NCBI GenBank assembly: GCA_023412665.1
Contig: JAEZCA010000029.1
Coordinates: 1 to 64,000, forward strand
Length of the DNA: 64,000 bases
Origin: Bacillota bacterium
GTDB taxonomy: Bacteria > Bacillota > Clostridia > Acetivibrionales > DTU013
Direction of reading: 5' to 3'
Part shown: positions 33,485 through 42,116 of the stretch, piece by piece
How positions within the stretch are numbered: position 1 is the stretch's first letter
Layout: the number at the start of each line of letters is the position of its first letter
Made by a program: the position numbers and the translations under genes
Notes under the pieces: generated by a model
Database searches by the model: none
The model's input: the letters and a program-made list of their open reading frames with translations, nothing else
What the model was told of the DNA's origin: nothing

Positions 33485-34783
33485 CTAAATCTCGCCACTT
33501 ATAAAATCTTTTTCCGCTCTGATGAGTTTCGTCGCAGTAATATTTCCCAATATACTATTATCTGCATTTGAAAGTACTCTTATGTAATTTGGTGTCAGGC
33601 CTTCATACAGACCACAGCTGTCTTTGACCTCCTGTTCATACAGTACCGGCATTTCCCGCCCCAGATACCTGCTGTTGAATTCGAATCCGCAGCGGTCGGA
33701 AAGCTCCATTACCCTGGCGCTCCTGTACTCCTTCACTGTCCCGTCCACCTGGTTCTCATATGTTGCCGCCGGCGTACCCTTCCTCGGAGAATATTTAAAC
33801 ACATGCATCTTGGCAAACCCTATCATCTCCAGAAATTCAAAGGTTTTTTCAAACTCCTCCCTGGTCTCGCCCGGAAAGCCTACCATGACATCCGTCGTAA
33901 TGGATACATCAGATATCTGCTCCCTTAGCAAATCGACAGCCTTTTTATAATCAGCGGTCTTATATTTTCTGTTCATCCTGGCCAGCGTTTCGTCACATCC
34001 ACTTTGCAGAGATATGTGATAATGCGGGCAAAGCTTCTCCAGACCCGCGGCTTGGGAAACAAAGTCCCCTGTGATCATCGTCGGCTCAATGGATCCGAGC
34101 CTGATCCTCTCGATGCCATCCATGCCATGTATGAGCTTTATAAGATCCAGAAGTCCGATTTGCCCCCGATCCCTTCCATAGGAGGCTATATGTATGCCGG
34201 TCAGCACAACCTCCTTGAAACCTGCTTCAGAGAGCTTGAGGACCTCATTGATGACATCTTCGGCGGGCCTGCTGCGTATCGGACCTCTTGCATACGGTAT
34301 TATGCAATATGAACAGAACTGGCTGCAGCCCTCCTGAATCTTAAGAAACGCCCTTGTGCGTCCCTTGTACCGCTCTATCTTCAAGTCCTCGAAGGCATGC
34401 TTTTTCATTATGTTTCCAACCTCGGAAATCCTGCCCTCTCCGTTCCTGAACTTCTCCACATACTCCGGCAGCCTTAGACGGTCGGCTGTTCCGGCCACTA
34501 TATCGACTTCCGGTATGTTCTCTACCTCTTCTCTTGCTGTCTGTGGATAACAGCCTACGGCTGCGACGATGGCGCTGCGGTTGAGCTGCTTTGCCCTGCG
34601 TATGGCCTGGCGGGACTTTCTTGAGCTCAGGCCTGTGACAGTACATGTGTTGATAACATAAACATCAGCGGCCTCTTCAAAGTCGACGAGCTCATAGCCC
34701 GCATTTTCAAAGGCCTCTGCCATGGCCTCGGTCTCATATTGATTCACTTTGCATCCAAGTGTGTAAAAAGCAACTTTATTCAC
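33485..34783 (-). CDS. mtaB: MtaB, tRNA threonylcarbamoyladenosine methylthiotransferase
   Basis: A 432-residue radical SAM enzyme that adds a methylthio group to t6A37 of tRNAs reading ANN codons. Three domains: UPF0004 with cluster Cys residues (TLGCKVNQYETE, NTCTVTG, VGCYPQ), the radical SAM barrel (CSQFCSYCIIPYARG, Cys-x3-Cys-x2-Cys), and a C-terminal TRAM-like region. The N-terminus MNKVAFYTLGCKVNQYE is typical. Length normal. It is followed by ireB. Confidence 0.95.
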   Translation of the reverse strand: MNKVAFYTLGCKVNQYETEAMAEAFENAGYELVDFEEAADVYVINTCTVTGLSSRKSRQAIRRAKQLNRSAIVAAVGCYPQTAREEVENIPEVDIVAGTADRLRLPEYVEKFRNGEGRISEVGNIMKKHAFEDLKIERYKGRTRAFLKIQEGCSQFCSYCIIPYARGPIRSRPAEDVINEVLKLSEAGFKEVVLTGIHIASYGRDRGQIGLLDLIKLIHGMDGIERIRLGSIEPTMITGDFVSQAAGLEKLCPHYHISLQSGCDETLARMNRKYKTADYKKAVDLLREQISDVSITTDVMVGFPGETREEFEKTFEFLEMIGFAKMHVFKYSPRKGTPAATYENQVDGTVKEYRSARVMELSDRCGFEFNSRYLGREMPVLYEQEVKDSCGLYEGLTPNYIRVLSNADNSILGNITATKLIRAEKDFISGEI

Positions 34784-34823
34784 GGTTCCTCCAATGTCCG
34801 GCTTCTTGATATATATTAACTAT

Positions 34824-34900
34824 TATAACACTTCAATTCAAAGAAAATTTTTCGTCTGTAGAAAAATTTTCTTTAAATTGAAGTGTTTCAACGAGGCTGG
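34824..34900. repeat. Hairpin repeat with 27-bp arms
   Basis: The arms at 34827-34853 and 34861-34887 match as reverse complements at 26 of 27 positions, with a 7-base loop (GTCTGTA). The flank (TCAACGAGG) continues the similarity with the copy at 8759-8878. It lies in the 316-base gap upstream of the HPr-like gene; the rest of the gap holds a GC-rich stretch (34901-34970) and the promoter. Confidence 0.75.
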
Positions 34901-35025
34901 TCGCAAGCAGGGCTTGCTGCTCGCCTATGCCTCCTGGGTTGGTGATACGCCCGCCACCTGAAAGGCCATTCATCCACTTTGACTAAGCGTTACTTATTTT
35001 TCACCATTATTTAATAATATCGTAA

Positions 35026-35054
35026 TTGACTTGTTGCCAAATACAGGATATTAT
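35026..35054 (+). promoter_or_regulatory. Promoter of the HPr-like gene
   Basis: TTGACT (35026-35031) and TATTAT (35049-35054) are 17 bases apart, 46 bases before the start codon. Confidence 0.65.
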
Positions 35055-35099
35055 TTATCTAGGATTTTATAATGCTGGCAGTGAAACGGAGGCAGAGAT

Positions 35100-35327
35100 A
35101 TGAAAGCATTTACGATCATGCTCAAAACAATAAACGATGTTAAGGATTTTGTGAATATATCCAACAAATACGATTTTGACGTCGATCTGACATCGGGCCG
35201 CTATGTGGTCGATGCCAAATCCATCATGGGGATATTCAGCCTTGATTTCAACAAACCAATCAGAGTTGAGGTCCATTCAGACGACTGTGAAAACTTCGTC
35301 CATGAGATCAAGCCTTTCATGATTTAA
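35100..35327 (+). CDS. HPr-like protein lacking the active-site histidine
   Basis: A 75-residue protein of the HPr fold. The region around the regulatory serine is conserved: DAKSIMGIFSLD, in which Ser41 matches HPr Ser46. The active-site helix is different: where HPr has GLHARPA with His15, this protein has a TINDVKDFVNIS-type stretch with no histidine. It therefore cannot carry phosphate between Enzyme I and EII in the usual way. This resembles the logic of Bacillus Crh, which has lost His15 but keeps Ser46 and acts in carbon control with CcpA; that role here is inference. GGAGG lies 7 bases upstream of the ATG. Own promoter and terminator. Confidence 0.85.
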   Translation: MKAFTIMLKTINDVKDFVNISNKYDFDVDLTSGRYVVDAKSIMGIFSLDFNKPIRVEVHSDDCENFVHEIKPFMI

Positions 35328-35334
35328 AGGACAA

Positions 35335-35374
35335 AGCCCGGTGATCCAGCGATCGACCGGGCTGTTATTATTTT
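35335..35374 (+). terminator. Terminator of the HPr-like gene
   Basis: An 8-base stem (35335-35342 with 35356-35363, AGCCCGGT type) enclosing a short GATC/GATC pair is followed by GTTATTATTTT. Confidence 0.8.
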
Positions 35375-35407
35375 CAGCTTCATTCGTATAACACCGTCTG
35401 CAGTATT

Positions 35408-35854
35408 TTACCGGAAATCTTCCTCTGTCAGGACTTCTATTCCGTTTCTGATCAGCAGCTCCGCTGTCACACCATTTCCTCTTACCGTCCTTCTGCTGAA
35501 GGAGCCATCATATATTTCACCATATCCGCATGAAGGACTTCTGGATTTAAGTATGGCTTTTTTTATGCCGCAGGCTTCAGCAAGCTTTAAGGCTTCTATC
35601 GCTCCATTTACATACTTGTCAGTTGTGTCCTCTCCTTTTATGCTTATTACACGACATCTTCCATCGAGAACATCCCCGCCGCTGCCGCCGCATATTTCGC
35701 ATGGCTGTCTGGGAGTTCCGCAGCCGCCGAGCTGTTCCGGGCAGACCGATACTGCCAAGCCCTGGCCGGCCAGCTCCAGAAGCCTCTCATTATGAAAGCA
35801 GCCGCCGTCATAACGGCAATTTACACCTAAAAGGCATGCGCTTACAAGATACAT
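35408..35854 (-). CDS. DUF523 family protein (YbbK-type)
   Basis: A 148-residue Cys-rich protein of DUF523. It begins MYLVSACLLGVNCRYDGG and continues with VCPEQLGGCGTPR and LKSRSPSCGYGEIYDG; the cysteines probably hold metal. Function unknown. The start at 35854 has AAGGGGG 7 bases upstream; the frame extends to 35944, but the first 30 residues are not family-like. It lies 151 bases downstream of rnr on the same strand. Confidence 0.9.
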   Translation of the reverse strand: MYLVSACLLGVNCRYDGGCFHNERLLELAGQGLAVSVCPEQLGGCGTPRQPCEICGGSGGDVLDGRCRVISIKGEDTTDKYVNGAIEALKLAEACGIKKAILKSRSPSCGYGEIYDGSFSRRTVRGNGVTAELLIRNGIEVLTEEDFR

Positions 35855-36005
35855 AGTGTCCCCCTTCCGGTTATCGATCTGCAATATTTCACACTCTGCT
35901 TCGACTGCTAAGACTTCCCTACGTGTTTGGGCCGTCACTATCACCTCAGTGTAGGGTGAGGTTTTTCGGTCAATCCTGTTCCTCCGGCGGTGTGAGCTTT
36001 ATTAG

Positions 36006-38642
36006 TCAATCCCGCTCCTCCGGCGGTATGAGATGTTTTGGCGCCTTTAACGTTTTGGACTGTCTAACCGCCGCCTTCTTTTCAAGCTGTTTCGGCGGTT
36101 TTGGTTGTTTCATCTGTTTCAACTGTTTGGGCGGCTTGGGCTGCTTCACCTCTTTAGCCTTTTGCTTCAGCCTTTTCGATTCTTCCGATGCCCTGTCCTC
36201 AGAACTTTCCTCATAAACAGCTGTCAACGGGCCGGCACCTTTTTTGCCGGAGTCGGACTTATGGCCGGAGGTGCGCTTTGCGCCTGTCTCATTTCTGGAA
36301 GCCTTCTTGCGGAAGTTCTTTCCTTCATTACTCCTGCCGGATCTCCCATTCCTGGAGCTGCCCTCCCCGGAGCTGTCTTTTTTCCCGTCCCTTCCCCTTC
36401 TGCCGCTGCTATCAACTGCTCCATTCTTTCCCTTGCCGCCTTTTTTCTCACCTACAGAGCCTCTTCTGCCGCCTGAATATTGTCCGTCACGTTCCCGCTC
36501 CATTGCCATTTCAGCTTGCTCGGCGATAACGAATTCCAGCTGCCTTGCGGCAATATCAGCCCGCGCCAGTACCACCCTGACGGTATCGCCTATCCTGTAG
36601 CGCTTCCCCGTACGTTCACCGGTCAGATGATAATGACGGTCATCAAATATATAGTAATCATCATACATGCTGCTGACCTTAACCAGTCCTTCGATGGTGT
36701 TCTCCAGTTCAACAAACATGCCAAAGGAGGTAACATTGGAAATGATGCCTTCGAAGGTTTCTCCAACCTTCTGCTTCATGTATTCCACCTTCTTAAGATC
36801 CTCGGTCTCACGCTCTGCCTCATCTGCTGCACGTTCCCTTTCAGAACAGTTTCGTGCTATCTCCGGGAGCCTTTCAGCAAGGTAGAGTTCACGGGTTTCA
36901 GGCAAGCCTCCCTTTATTTCCTCCTTCATCAGCCTGTGGATTATCAGGTCGGGATATCTCCTGATCGGGGAGGTGAAATGACAGTAATACTTTGCCGCAA
37001 GACCGAAATGGCCTGTATTCTGATGGCTGTACCTTGCCTTTGCCATGGACCTGAGCATGACGGTGCTGACTATCATTTCTTCTCTTGAGCCCTTTACCTT
37101 GTCGAGCAAATCCTGCAAAGCTCCGGGATGTATATGGTTTATGCCCTTTAGCGGATACCCAAGGTTTTTTGCAAATTCAGCAAAGGCCATTATTTTTTCA
37201 GTATCGGGCTCTTCATGGATCCTGAATACGAAGGGCATCCCGGCCCAGTGGAAATGCTCTGCAACGGTCTCATTGCAAGCGAGCATGAATTCTTCGATGA
37301 TCCTGTTGGCAATTGTGATCTCATATCGCTTTACATCTATGGGTTTACCCTTATCATCGACTATGACCTTTGCTTCATCGAAATCGAAATCTATAGCTCC
37401 CCTGTCGATCCTTTTACCCCTCAATATCAGCGCAAGCTCCTTCATCGTCCTGAAATCGTCCATCAGATACCCGTATCTTTCCATGAGCTCAATGTCAGCC
37501 GTCTCAAGAAGCTTGTACACATTCGTATATGTCATTCTTTCAGCGGTCTTTATGACGCTTTCAAAAATATCATGCCTGAGTACCTTCCCTTTTGAATCTA
37601 TGTCCATCATAACAGAGAACGCAAGCCGGTCTACATTGGGATTCAGACTGCAGACACCGTTTGAAAGCTTTCGGGGCAGCATTGGTATGACTCTGTCTAC
37701 AAGATAAACGCTTGTACCTCTTTTTAGTGCCTCCCTGTCCAGAGGGGAGTCTTCGGTCACATAATAGCTTACGTCAGCTATATGCACTCCCAGCCTGTAG
37801 CACCCATCGGGAAGCATCTGGATCGAAACTGCATCATCCAGGTCCTTTGCATCCTCCCCGTCTATTGTAACCATTCTGAGGCCTCTAAGGTCACGCCTGC
37901 CCTCCAGCATTTCTTCACTGACACCTTCAGGTATGATTTCCGCCTGCTGCATAACGTCATCCGGGAAGGCTTCGGTAAGACCGTGAGTTTTCATTATGGA
38001 TAATATATCTATCCCCGTATCCTTACTGTCACCGATGATCTCTGCTATCCTGCCCTCGGCGTTCCGCCTGCTTTCAGGCCACTTTACTATTTCAGCCACT
38101 ACCTTGAAGCCGGGCTTTGCTCCATTCACCTCATCCTTTGGAATAAATATGTCTCCCGGTATCTTTTTATCATCCGGAACAACAAAACCGAAGTACCTGC
38201 TGCTCTCATACGTACCGACGACCTTTGTCACCGCCCGCTTGAGGATCTTGATGATTTCGCCCTCCGCCCTTTTGCCCGCGGTGCCCTTGGCAGTTATCCT
38301 GGCGATGACCCTGTCATTATGCATGGCACCTGAAAGCCCGTCGGCCGGTATGAAAACATCGACGGCAGCTTCGTCATCCGGTATCAGGAATCCAAAGCCG
38401 CGCTCGTTTCCCTGCAGCCTTCCTACAACCAGGTTCATCCTTTCAGGTATTCCATACCGGTCCTTATTGGTTTTGTATATGCGGCCCTCTATTTCAAGAG
38501 AACCAAGTATCTCGGCCAGTTCATCCCTTTCCTCGACCGGCACATCAAGCACGACCGCCAGCTCAGCAAATTTCAGCGGCCTGTATGCGGCCTCTTTCAT
38601 AAATTCGACTATCCTGCTTTTTCTATCCTGCATTATATCCAT
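36006..38642 (-). CDS. rnr: Ribonuclease R with a long basic tail
   Basis: An 878-residue 3'-5' exoribonuclease that digests structured RNA. Order of parts: N-terminal winged helix (about 1-65), two cold-shock domains (about 70-220), the RNB catalytic domain (about 250-580; IDGEDAKDLDDAVSI holds the metal-binding Asp), the S1 domain (about 630-715; GEXFEGIISNVTSFGMFVEL type), and then about 155 low-complexity residues. The tail is Lys/Arg/Gly-rich, with repeated KQPKPPKQL words, and is longer than most RNase R tails. GAGAGGT lies 5 bases upstream of the ATG at 38642. The usual partner smpB is not found downstream. Confidence 0.95.
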   Translation of the reverse strand: MDIMQDRKSRIVEFMKEAAYRPLKFAELAVVLDVPVEERDELAEILGSLEIEGRIYKTNKDRYGIPERMNLVVGRLQGNERGFGFLIPDDEAAVDVFIPADGLSGAMHNDRVIARITAKGTAGKRAEGEIIKILKRAVTKVVGTYESSRYFGFVVPDDKKIPGDIFIPKDEVNGAKPGFKVVAEIVKWPESRRNAEGRIAEIIGDSKDTGIDILSIMKTHGLTEAFPDDVMQQAEIIPEGVSEEMLEGRRDLRGLRMVTIDGEDAKDLDDAVSIQMLPDGCYRLGVHIADVSYYVTEDSPLDREALKRGTSVYLVDRVIPMLPRKLSNGVCSLNPNVDRLAFSVMMDIDSKGKVLRHDIFESVIKTAERMTYTNVYKLLETADIELMERYGYLMDDFRTMKELALILRGKRIDRGAIDFDFDEAKVIVDDKGKPIDVKRYEITIANRIIEEFMLACNETVAEHFHWAGMPFVFRIHEEPDTEKIMAFAEFAKNLGYPLKGINHIHPGALQDLLDKVKGSREEMIVSTVMLRSMAKARYSHQNTGHFGLAAKYYCHFTSPIRRYPDLIIHRLMKEEIKGGLPETRELYLAERLPEIARNCSERERAADEAERETEDLKKVEYMKQKVGETFEGIISNVTSFGMFVELENTIEGLVKVSSMYDDYYIFDDRHYHLTGERTGKRYRIGDTVRVVLARADIAARQLEFVIAEQAEMAMERERDGQYSGGRRGSVGEKKGGKGKNGAVDSSGRRGRDGKKDSSGEGSSRNGRSGRSNEGKNFRKKASRNETGAKRTSGHKSDSGKKGAGPLTAVYEESSEDRASEESKRLKQKAKEVKQPKPPKQLKQMKQPKPPKQLEKKAAVRQSKTLKAPKHLIPPEERD

Positions 38643-38769
38643 TGTATACCTCTCAATCCATCTGTTTCTTTATGCTTTATTATTCCTGCAATCGTAAATT
38701 TTTAAACCGGACTGCCATTCTAAATTAAAAAGGAGGCTCAACGGCCTCCATGATCGCTATATGTATTTG

Positions 38770-39321
38770 TTAAAGCCCTAACTGGTCCGATATCTTTTTC
38801 ATTGCTTCAAGAGATACTGCTATAAAATCCTCCAGTGATAAACCAATTTCGCTGCAGCTGTTTATCTGGTCACGGTCGGCGCCTTTTGCAAAATTTTTCT
38901 CACTCATTTTTCTTATAACGAAATCCGGTGTTACGTCCATAAGCTTCTTTGAAGGAAGTATAAGCGCCGCTGCTGTTACAAGGCCCGAAACAGGATCAGC
39001 GCAGTATAGAGCTTTGTCGATTTTTCTTTTTCTTTCTATGCCATGATATGAATTATGAGCCCTGACAGCATACACTATTTCACTGTCGAAGCCCAGGTTT
39101 TCAAGTATTTCGGCACCTATTATACTGTGCTTCTCCGGATCGCTGGCCGTCCTTTCATAATCTATGTCATGGAGCAGCCCCGTTACGCCCCATATCTCGA
39201 CATTATTCCTAAGAAGTGCCGCGAGCTCCCTCATAATAGCTTCTACAGCAAGACAATGCTTTATCAGGTTGGGGTTTTTCACCCTTGCCGTCAATTCAGC
39301 GAACGCCTGCTCTCTGTTCAT
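38770..39321 (-). CDS. HD-domain (HDIG) phosphohydrolase
   Basis: A 183-residue metal-dependent HD phosphohydrolase. Metal-binding pattern: KHCLAVEAIM (His), LLHDIDYE (His-Asp), EKHSIIGAEIL (His), and VRAHNSYHG (His). The substrate is unknown; small HDIG proteins cleave nucleotides or phosphoesters. GAGGTGG lies upstream of the ATG at 39321. It sits between secG and rnr, inserted in a cluster that is commonly secG-rnr-smpB. Confidence 0.88.
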   Translation of the reverse strand: MNREQAFAELTARVKNPNLIKHCLAVEAIMRELAALLRNNVEIWGVTGLLHDIDYERTASDPEKHSIIGAEILENLGFDSEIVYAVRAHNSYHGIERKRKIDKALYCADPVSGLVTAAALILPSKKLMDVTPDFVIRKMSEKNFAKGADRDQINSCSEIGLSLEDFIAVSLEAMKKISDQLGL

Positions 39322-39375
39322 GTATCCACCTCATTTCACGTTATTAGTGATGGATCTTTTGTGCGCAATGCCGGT

Positions 39376-39406
39376 ATAAAAAAGACCATGCATCGCTGCA
39401 TAGTCT
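39376..39406 (-). terminator. Terminator after secG
   Basis: A 10-base stem with one mismatch (39383-39392 with 39397-39406), tetraloop TCGC, followed by TTTTTTATACC on the minus strand. Confidence 0.75.
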
Positions 39407-39420
39407 GATTTCTTTACTTT

Positions 39421-39663
39421 TTATTTAAGTACAAGGAACAATACGATCGATGTAATAAGGAATGCAATTGCAGCAACAGAAGTATATTTGCTCAATATGG
39501 CATCGAGCGTCCTTCCCTTGTTTTTCCCAAAGAATGTTTCCGCTCCGCCTGCTATAGAGCCTGACAGGCCGGCTGACTTGCCTGACTGCAGAAGCACTAT
39601 TATCACGATGGAAAGCGCAAATATTATATGGAGAATTGATACTATAATCTGTATCGCGTTCAA
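39421..39663 (-). CDS. secG: SecG, preprotein translocase subunit
   Basis: An 80-residue membrane protein of the SecYEG channel. Two membrane helices are seen (about 3-25 and 57-78), with the conserved loop between them (LLQSGKSAGLSGSIAGGAET, FFGKNKGRTLD). The start is TTG at 39663 with GGGAGGTG 7 bases upstream, a non-ATG start; no in-frame ATG fits. It lies between eno and the HD gene, followed by its own terminator. Confidence 0.93.
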   Translation of the reverse strand: MNAIQIIVSILHIIFALSIVIIVLLQSGKSAGLSGSIAGGAETFFGKNKGRTLDAILSKYTSVAAIAFLITSIVLFLVLK

Positions 39664-39844
39664 AGTAACACCTCCCGAAAAATTGACAAGACAAATTGTA
39701 ACACATATCTAATAAAAATACAAGCATAAGATTGCCTGATTTATGTATCACGCAAGCCATCATGCAAAGACACAGATGCCCCCGCCTGGGCAGGGGCACT
39801 CGTATATCGGCTAATGATCCTGTATCTGCCGTACAACCTGCTGT

Positions 39845-41146
39845 TTATTTGTTTTTCAGGTTGAACCATGCATCCAGTCCGGGATAGATCGCCGCATCTC
39901 CAAGCTCCTCCTCGATCCTGAGCAGCTGGTTGTATTTGGCCACCCTGTCTGTGCGGGACGGCGCGCCTGTCTTGATCTGACCGGAATTCGTCGCCACCGC
40001 TATATCAGCAATGGTCGCATCCTCAGTCTCGCCCGACCTGTGGGAGGTGACTGCGGTATAGCCTGCCCTGTTTGCCATCTGTATGGCATCAAGAGTTTCT
40101 GTCAGTGTACCGATCTGATTGACTTTTATTAAAATCGAGTTGGCAACTCCCATATCGATTCCTTTCTTAAGTCTGTCGGTATTAGTCACAAAGAGATCGT
40201 CACCGACCAGCTGTATCTTGCTGCCCAACCTCTGGGTCAGAAGTCTCCATCCTTCCCAGTCCTCTTCGGAAACACCGTCCTCAAGGGAGATTATCGGGTA
40301 TTTGTCAGCCAGGTCTGCCCAGAATTCCACCATTTCTTCACGGGACTTTGTTATATTTGTCTTCCAGAAATGATATGTGCCATCCTCCTGGTACATTTCG
40401 GTGGCAGCGGCATCGATAGCGATCCTGAAATCGTCGCCCGGCCTGTAGCCAGCTTTTTCTACCGCTTCAAGTATCACCTGTATCGCTTCCTCATCGCTTT
40501 TAAGGTTCGGCGCAAAGCCACCCTCATCACCTACTGCGGTGGAATAGCCCTTGGCGCTCAATACCTTTTTCAGATTGTGGAATACCTCAGCGCACATCAT
40601 CAGAGCATTCCTGAAGCAATCGGCTCCAACCGGCATTATCATGAATTCCTGAATATTTACGCTATTGTCGGCATGCTTGCCGCCATTTATGATATTCATC
40701 ATCGGCACCGGGAGCACTTTGGCGTTGACACCGCCGATATACTGGTACAAGCTGATCCCCAGTGCCTCAGCCGCTGCCTTTGCTGCTGCGAGCGACACTC
40801 CAAGGATGGCGTTTGCTCCAAGCTTTCCTTTATTATAAGTACCGTCGAGGGCAATCATTTTTTTGTCTATCGCCACCTGGTCGAATACATTCATACCTTC
40901 GATCTCAGGAGCTATTATTTCATTTACATTCGAGACTGCATTGAGCACTCCCTTGCCAAGGTATCTTGCCGTATCGCCATCCCTTAGCTCCACTGCCTCG
41001 AATGCTCCTGTGGAAGCGCCCGAAGGCACTGCCGCCCGACCTACATAACCTCCCTCGACTATCACTTCAACCTCTATAGTAGGGTTTCCTCTGGAATCGA
41101 GTATCTCTCTTCCAAAGACGCTTTCAATTTCAAGATATTGTTTCAT
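39845..41146 (-). CDS. eno: Enolase
   Basis: A 433-residue glycolytic enzyme that converts 2-phosphoglycerate to PEP. It opens MKQYLEIESVFGREILDSRG and contains VPSGASTGAFEAVELRD, SLEDGVSEEDW (metal-binding Asp), LVGDDLFVTN and KVNQIGTLTET (catalytic Lys). The start at 41146 has AAAGGAG 7 bases upstream; the frame reaches 41242 but that extension is not conserved. It is separate from the gap/pgk-tpi/gpmI cluster 12 kb away. Confidence 0.97.
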   Translation of the reverse strand: MKQYLEIESVFGREILDSRGNPTIEVEVIVEGGYVGRAAVPSGASTGAFEAVELRDGDTARYLGKGVLNAVSNVNEIIAPEIEGMNVFDQVAIDKKMIALDGTYNKGKLGANAILGVSLAAAKAAAEALGISLYQYIGGVNAKVLPVPMMNIINGGKHADNSVNIQEFMIMPVGADCFRNALMMCAEVFHNLKKVLSAKGYSTAVGDEGGFAPNLKSDEEAIQVILEAVEKAGYRPGDDFRIAIDAAATEMYQEDGTYHFWKTNITKSREEMVEFWADLADKYPIISLEDGVSEEDWEGWRLLTQRLGSKIQLVGDDLFVTNTDRLKKGIDMGVANSILIKVNQIGTLTETLDAIQMANRAGYTAVTSHRSGETEDATIADIAVATNSGQIKTGAPSRTDRVAKYNQLLRIEEELGDAAIYPGLDAWFNLKNK

Positions 41147-41180
41147 AGCTATACTCCTTTCAGGCATTATTAATTTCCAT

Positions 41181-41210
41181 ATTATAGCATATTTGCAGAC
41201 AGTATGTCCA
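41181..41210 (-). promoter_or_regulatory. Promoter of eno
   Basis: TGGACA (41210-41205) and TATAAT (41186-41181) are 18 bases apart; TGC precedes the -10 box. The site is 35 bases upstream of the start codon. Confidence 0.55.
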
Positions 41211-41330
41211 CGTACAAATAGCATTCGGTTTATTTTAACCACAAAAAGAAGAATTAAAACAAAAATTGCCCTCCAATGTCTATGATTCGGTCATCAATTT
41301 TTAAGTTGTCGCATAGCCAACTCCAGCGCT

Positions 41331-41494
41331 GCTCGCAGATGCGGCAGGGGGTCCTGCGGAAGTGGAATTTCAACAGCCCGTAAGGAATACCTCTGAGGAA
41401 AGTGATCGCATGCCCCACCCTAGAGACGTTTCCCACGCGCATCTTTCCGATGCTTTTGAAATTTCACTGCAGTAGGGCCCCCTGACGCATAGCC
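41331..41494. repeat. Noncoding 164-bp repeat, copy 1
   Basis: Nearly identical to 41838-42002, in the same orientation (about 98% by eye; differences include one inserted T). It is preceded (41311-41330) by a piece like its own 3' end, suggesting a tandem ancestry. Short frames in it on the minus strand look accidental: they share only the repeat-encoded residues. The 970-base gap between eno and the exporter holds this repeat twice, with 340 bases between, in which I see no gene. Confidence 0.8.
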
Positions 41495-41837
41495 CACTCC
41501 ATCGCCGCTCCAACGCAGCAAATAAAGAACACGAGGCGTGTATCCGGCGGGCTGCGGTCATTGCATCGACTCCATTCACGGACAGACTGTAATATCCCTG
41601 CTCGTTCTCATGCGGGCGCTGCCAAACCGGCATCGTGCCTTATTGGCTGCGCCTGCGGCATCCGTGCCGCAGGATTATGTTCCTGGTACCGCATTCGAAC
41701 TTCGCAAGGATATACATTCTGTAGCCGTTCACTTCGTATGCTGCCCTGATCGCAGCCCGCCGTATACGTGCATAGGGCAACGAAATACTTTTAAGAAGCA
41801 CCACTGCGAGACATAGATCAAAACTGTCCACAGAGCC

Positions 41838-42002
41838 GCTCACAGATGCGGCAGGGGGTCCTGCGGAAGTGGAATTTCAACAGCCCGTAAGGAATACCTC
41901 TGAGGAAAGTGATCGCATGCCCCACCCTAGAGACATTTCCCACGCGTCATCTTTCCGATGCTTTTGAAATTTCACTGCAGTAGGGCTCCCTGACGCATAG
42001 CC
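41838..42002. repeat. Noncoding 164-bp repeat, copy 2
   Basis: The second direct copy, 507 bases after the first. A short piece of its 5' end, CGCTCACAGATGCGGCAGGG, also occurs at 51442-51461 after the response-regulator gene, so the element is dispersed. It reads as structured, GC-rich DNA with several short inverted pairs. Confidence 0.8.
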
Positions 42003-42051
42003 GCTCCAGCGCCTCTCCAAAGTCTCTCCAACACCTCTCCAAAAAACAACG

Positions 42052-42103
42052 CAAAAAAAAGACATACCTCTTCCGGATCATGTGCTCCATACAGAGGTGT
42101 GTC
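42052..42103 (-). terminator. Terminator of the exporter operon
   Basis: An 11-base stem with one wobble pair (42061-42071 with 42093-42103) is followed by eight T on the minus strand. Its stem GACATACCTCT is also the stem of the repeat at 53470-53520. Confidence 0.8.
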
Positions 42104-42116
42104 CTTTTATACTATT

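Noticed and set aside
35945..36005. smpB or tmRNA downstream of rnr
   Set aside because: Only DUF523 follows. No SmpB-like protein or tmRNA ends were found in the window.
41331..41494. Known riboswitch class in the 164-bp repeat
   Set aside because: Neither strand shows the conserved cores of c-di-GMP, purine, lysine or cobalamin riboswitches that I could recognise.
41254..42065. Small minus-strand proteins (62-87 residues) in the gap after eno
   Set aside because: Their shared residues come only from the duplicated 164-bp DNA repeat. They lack ribosome sites and agree in sequence in a way explained by the repeat.
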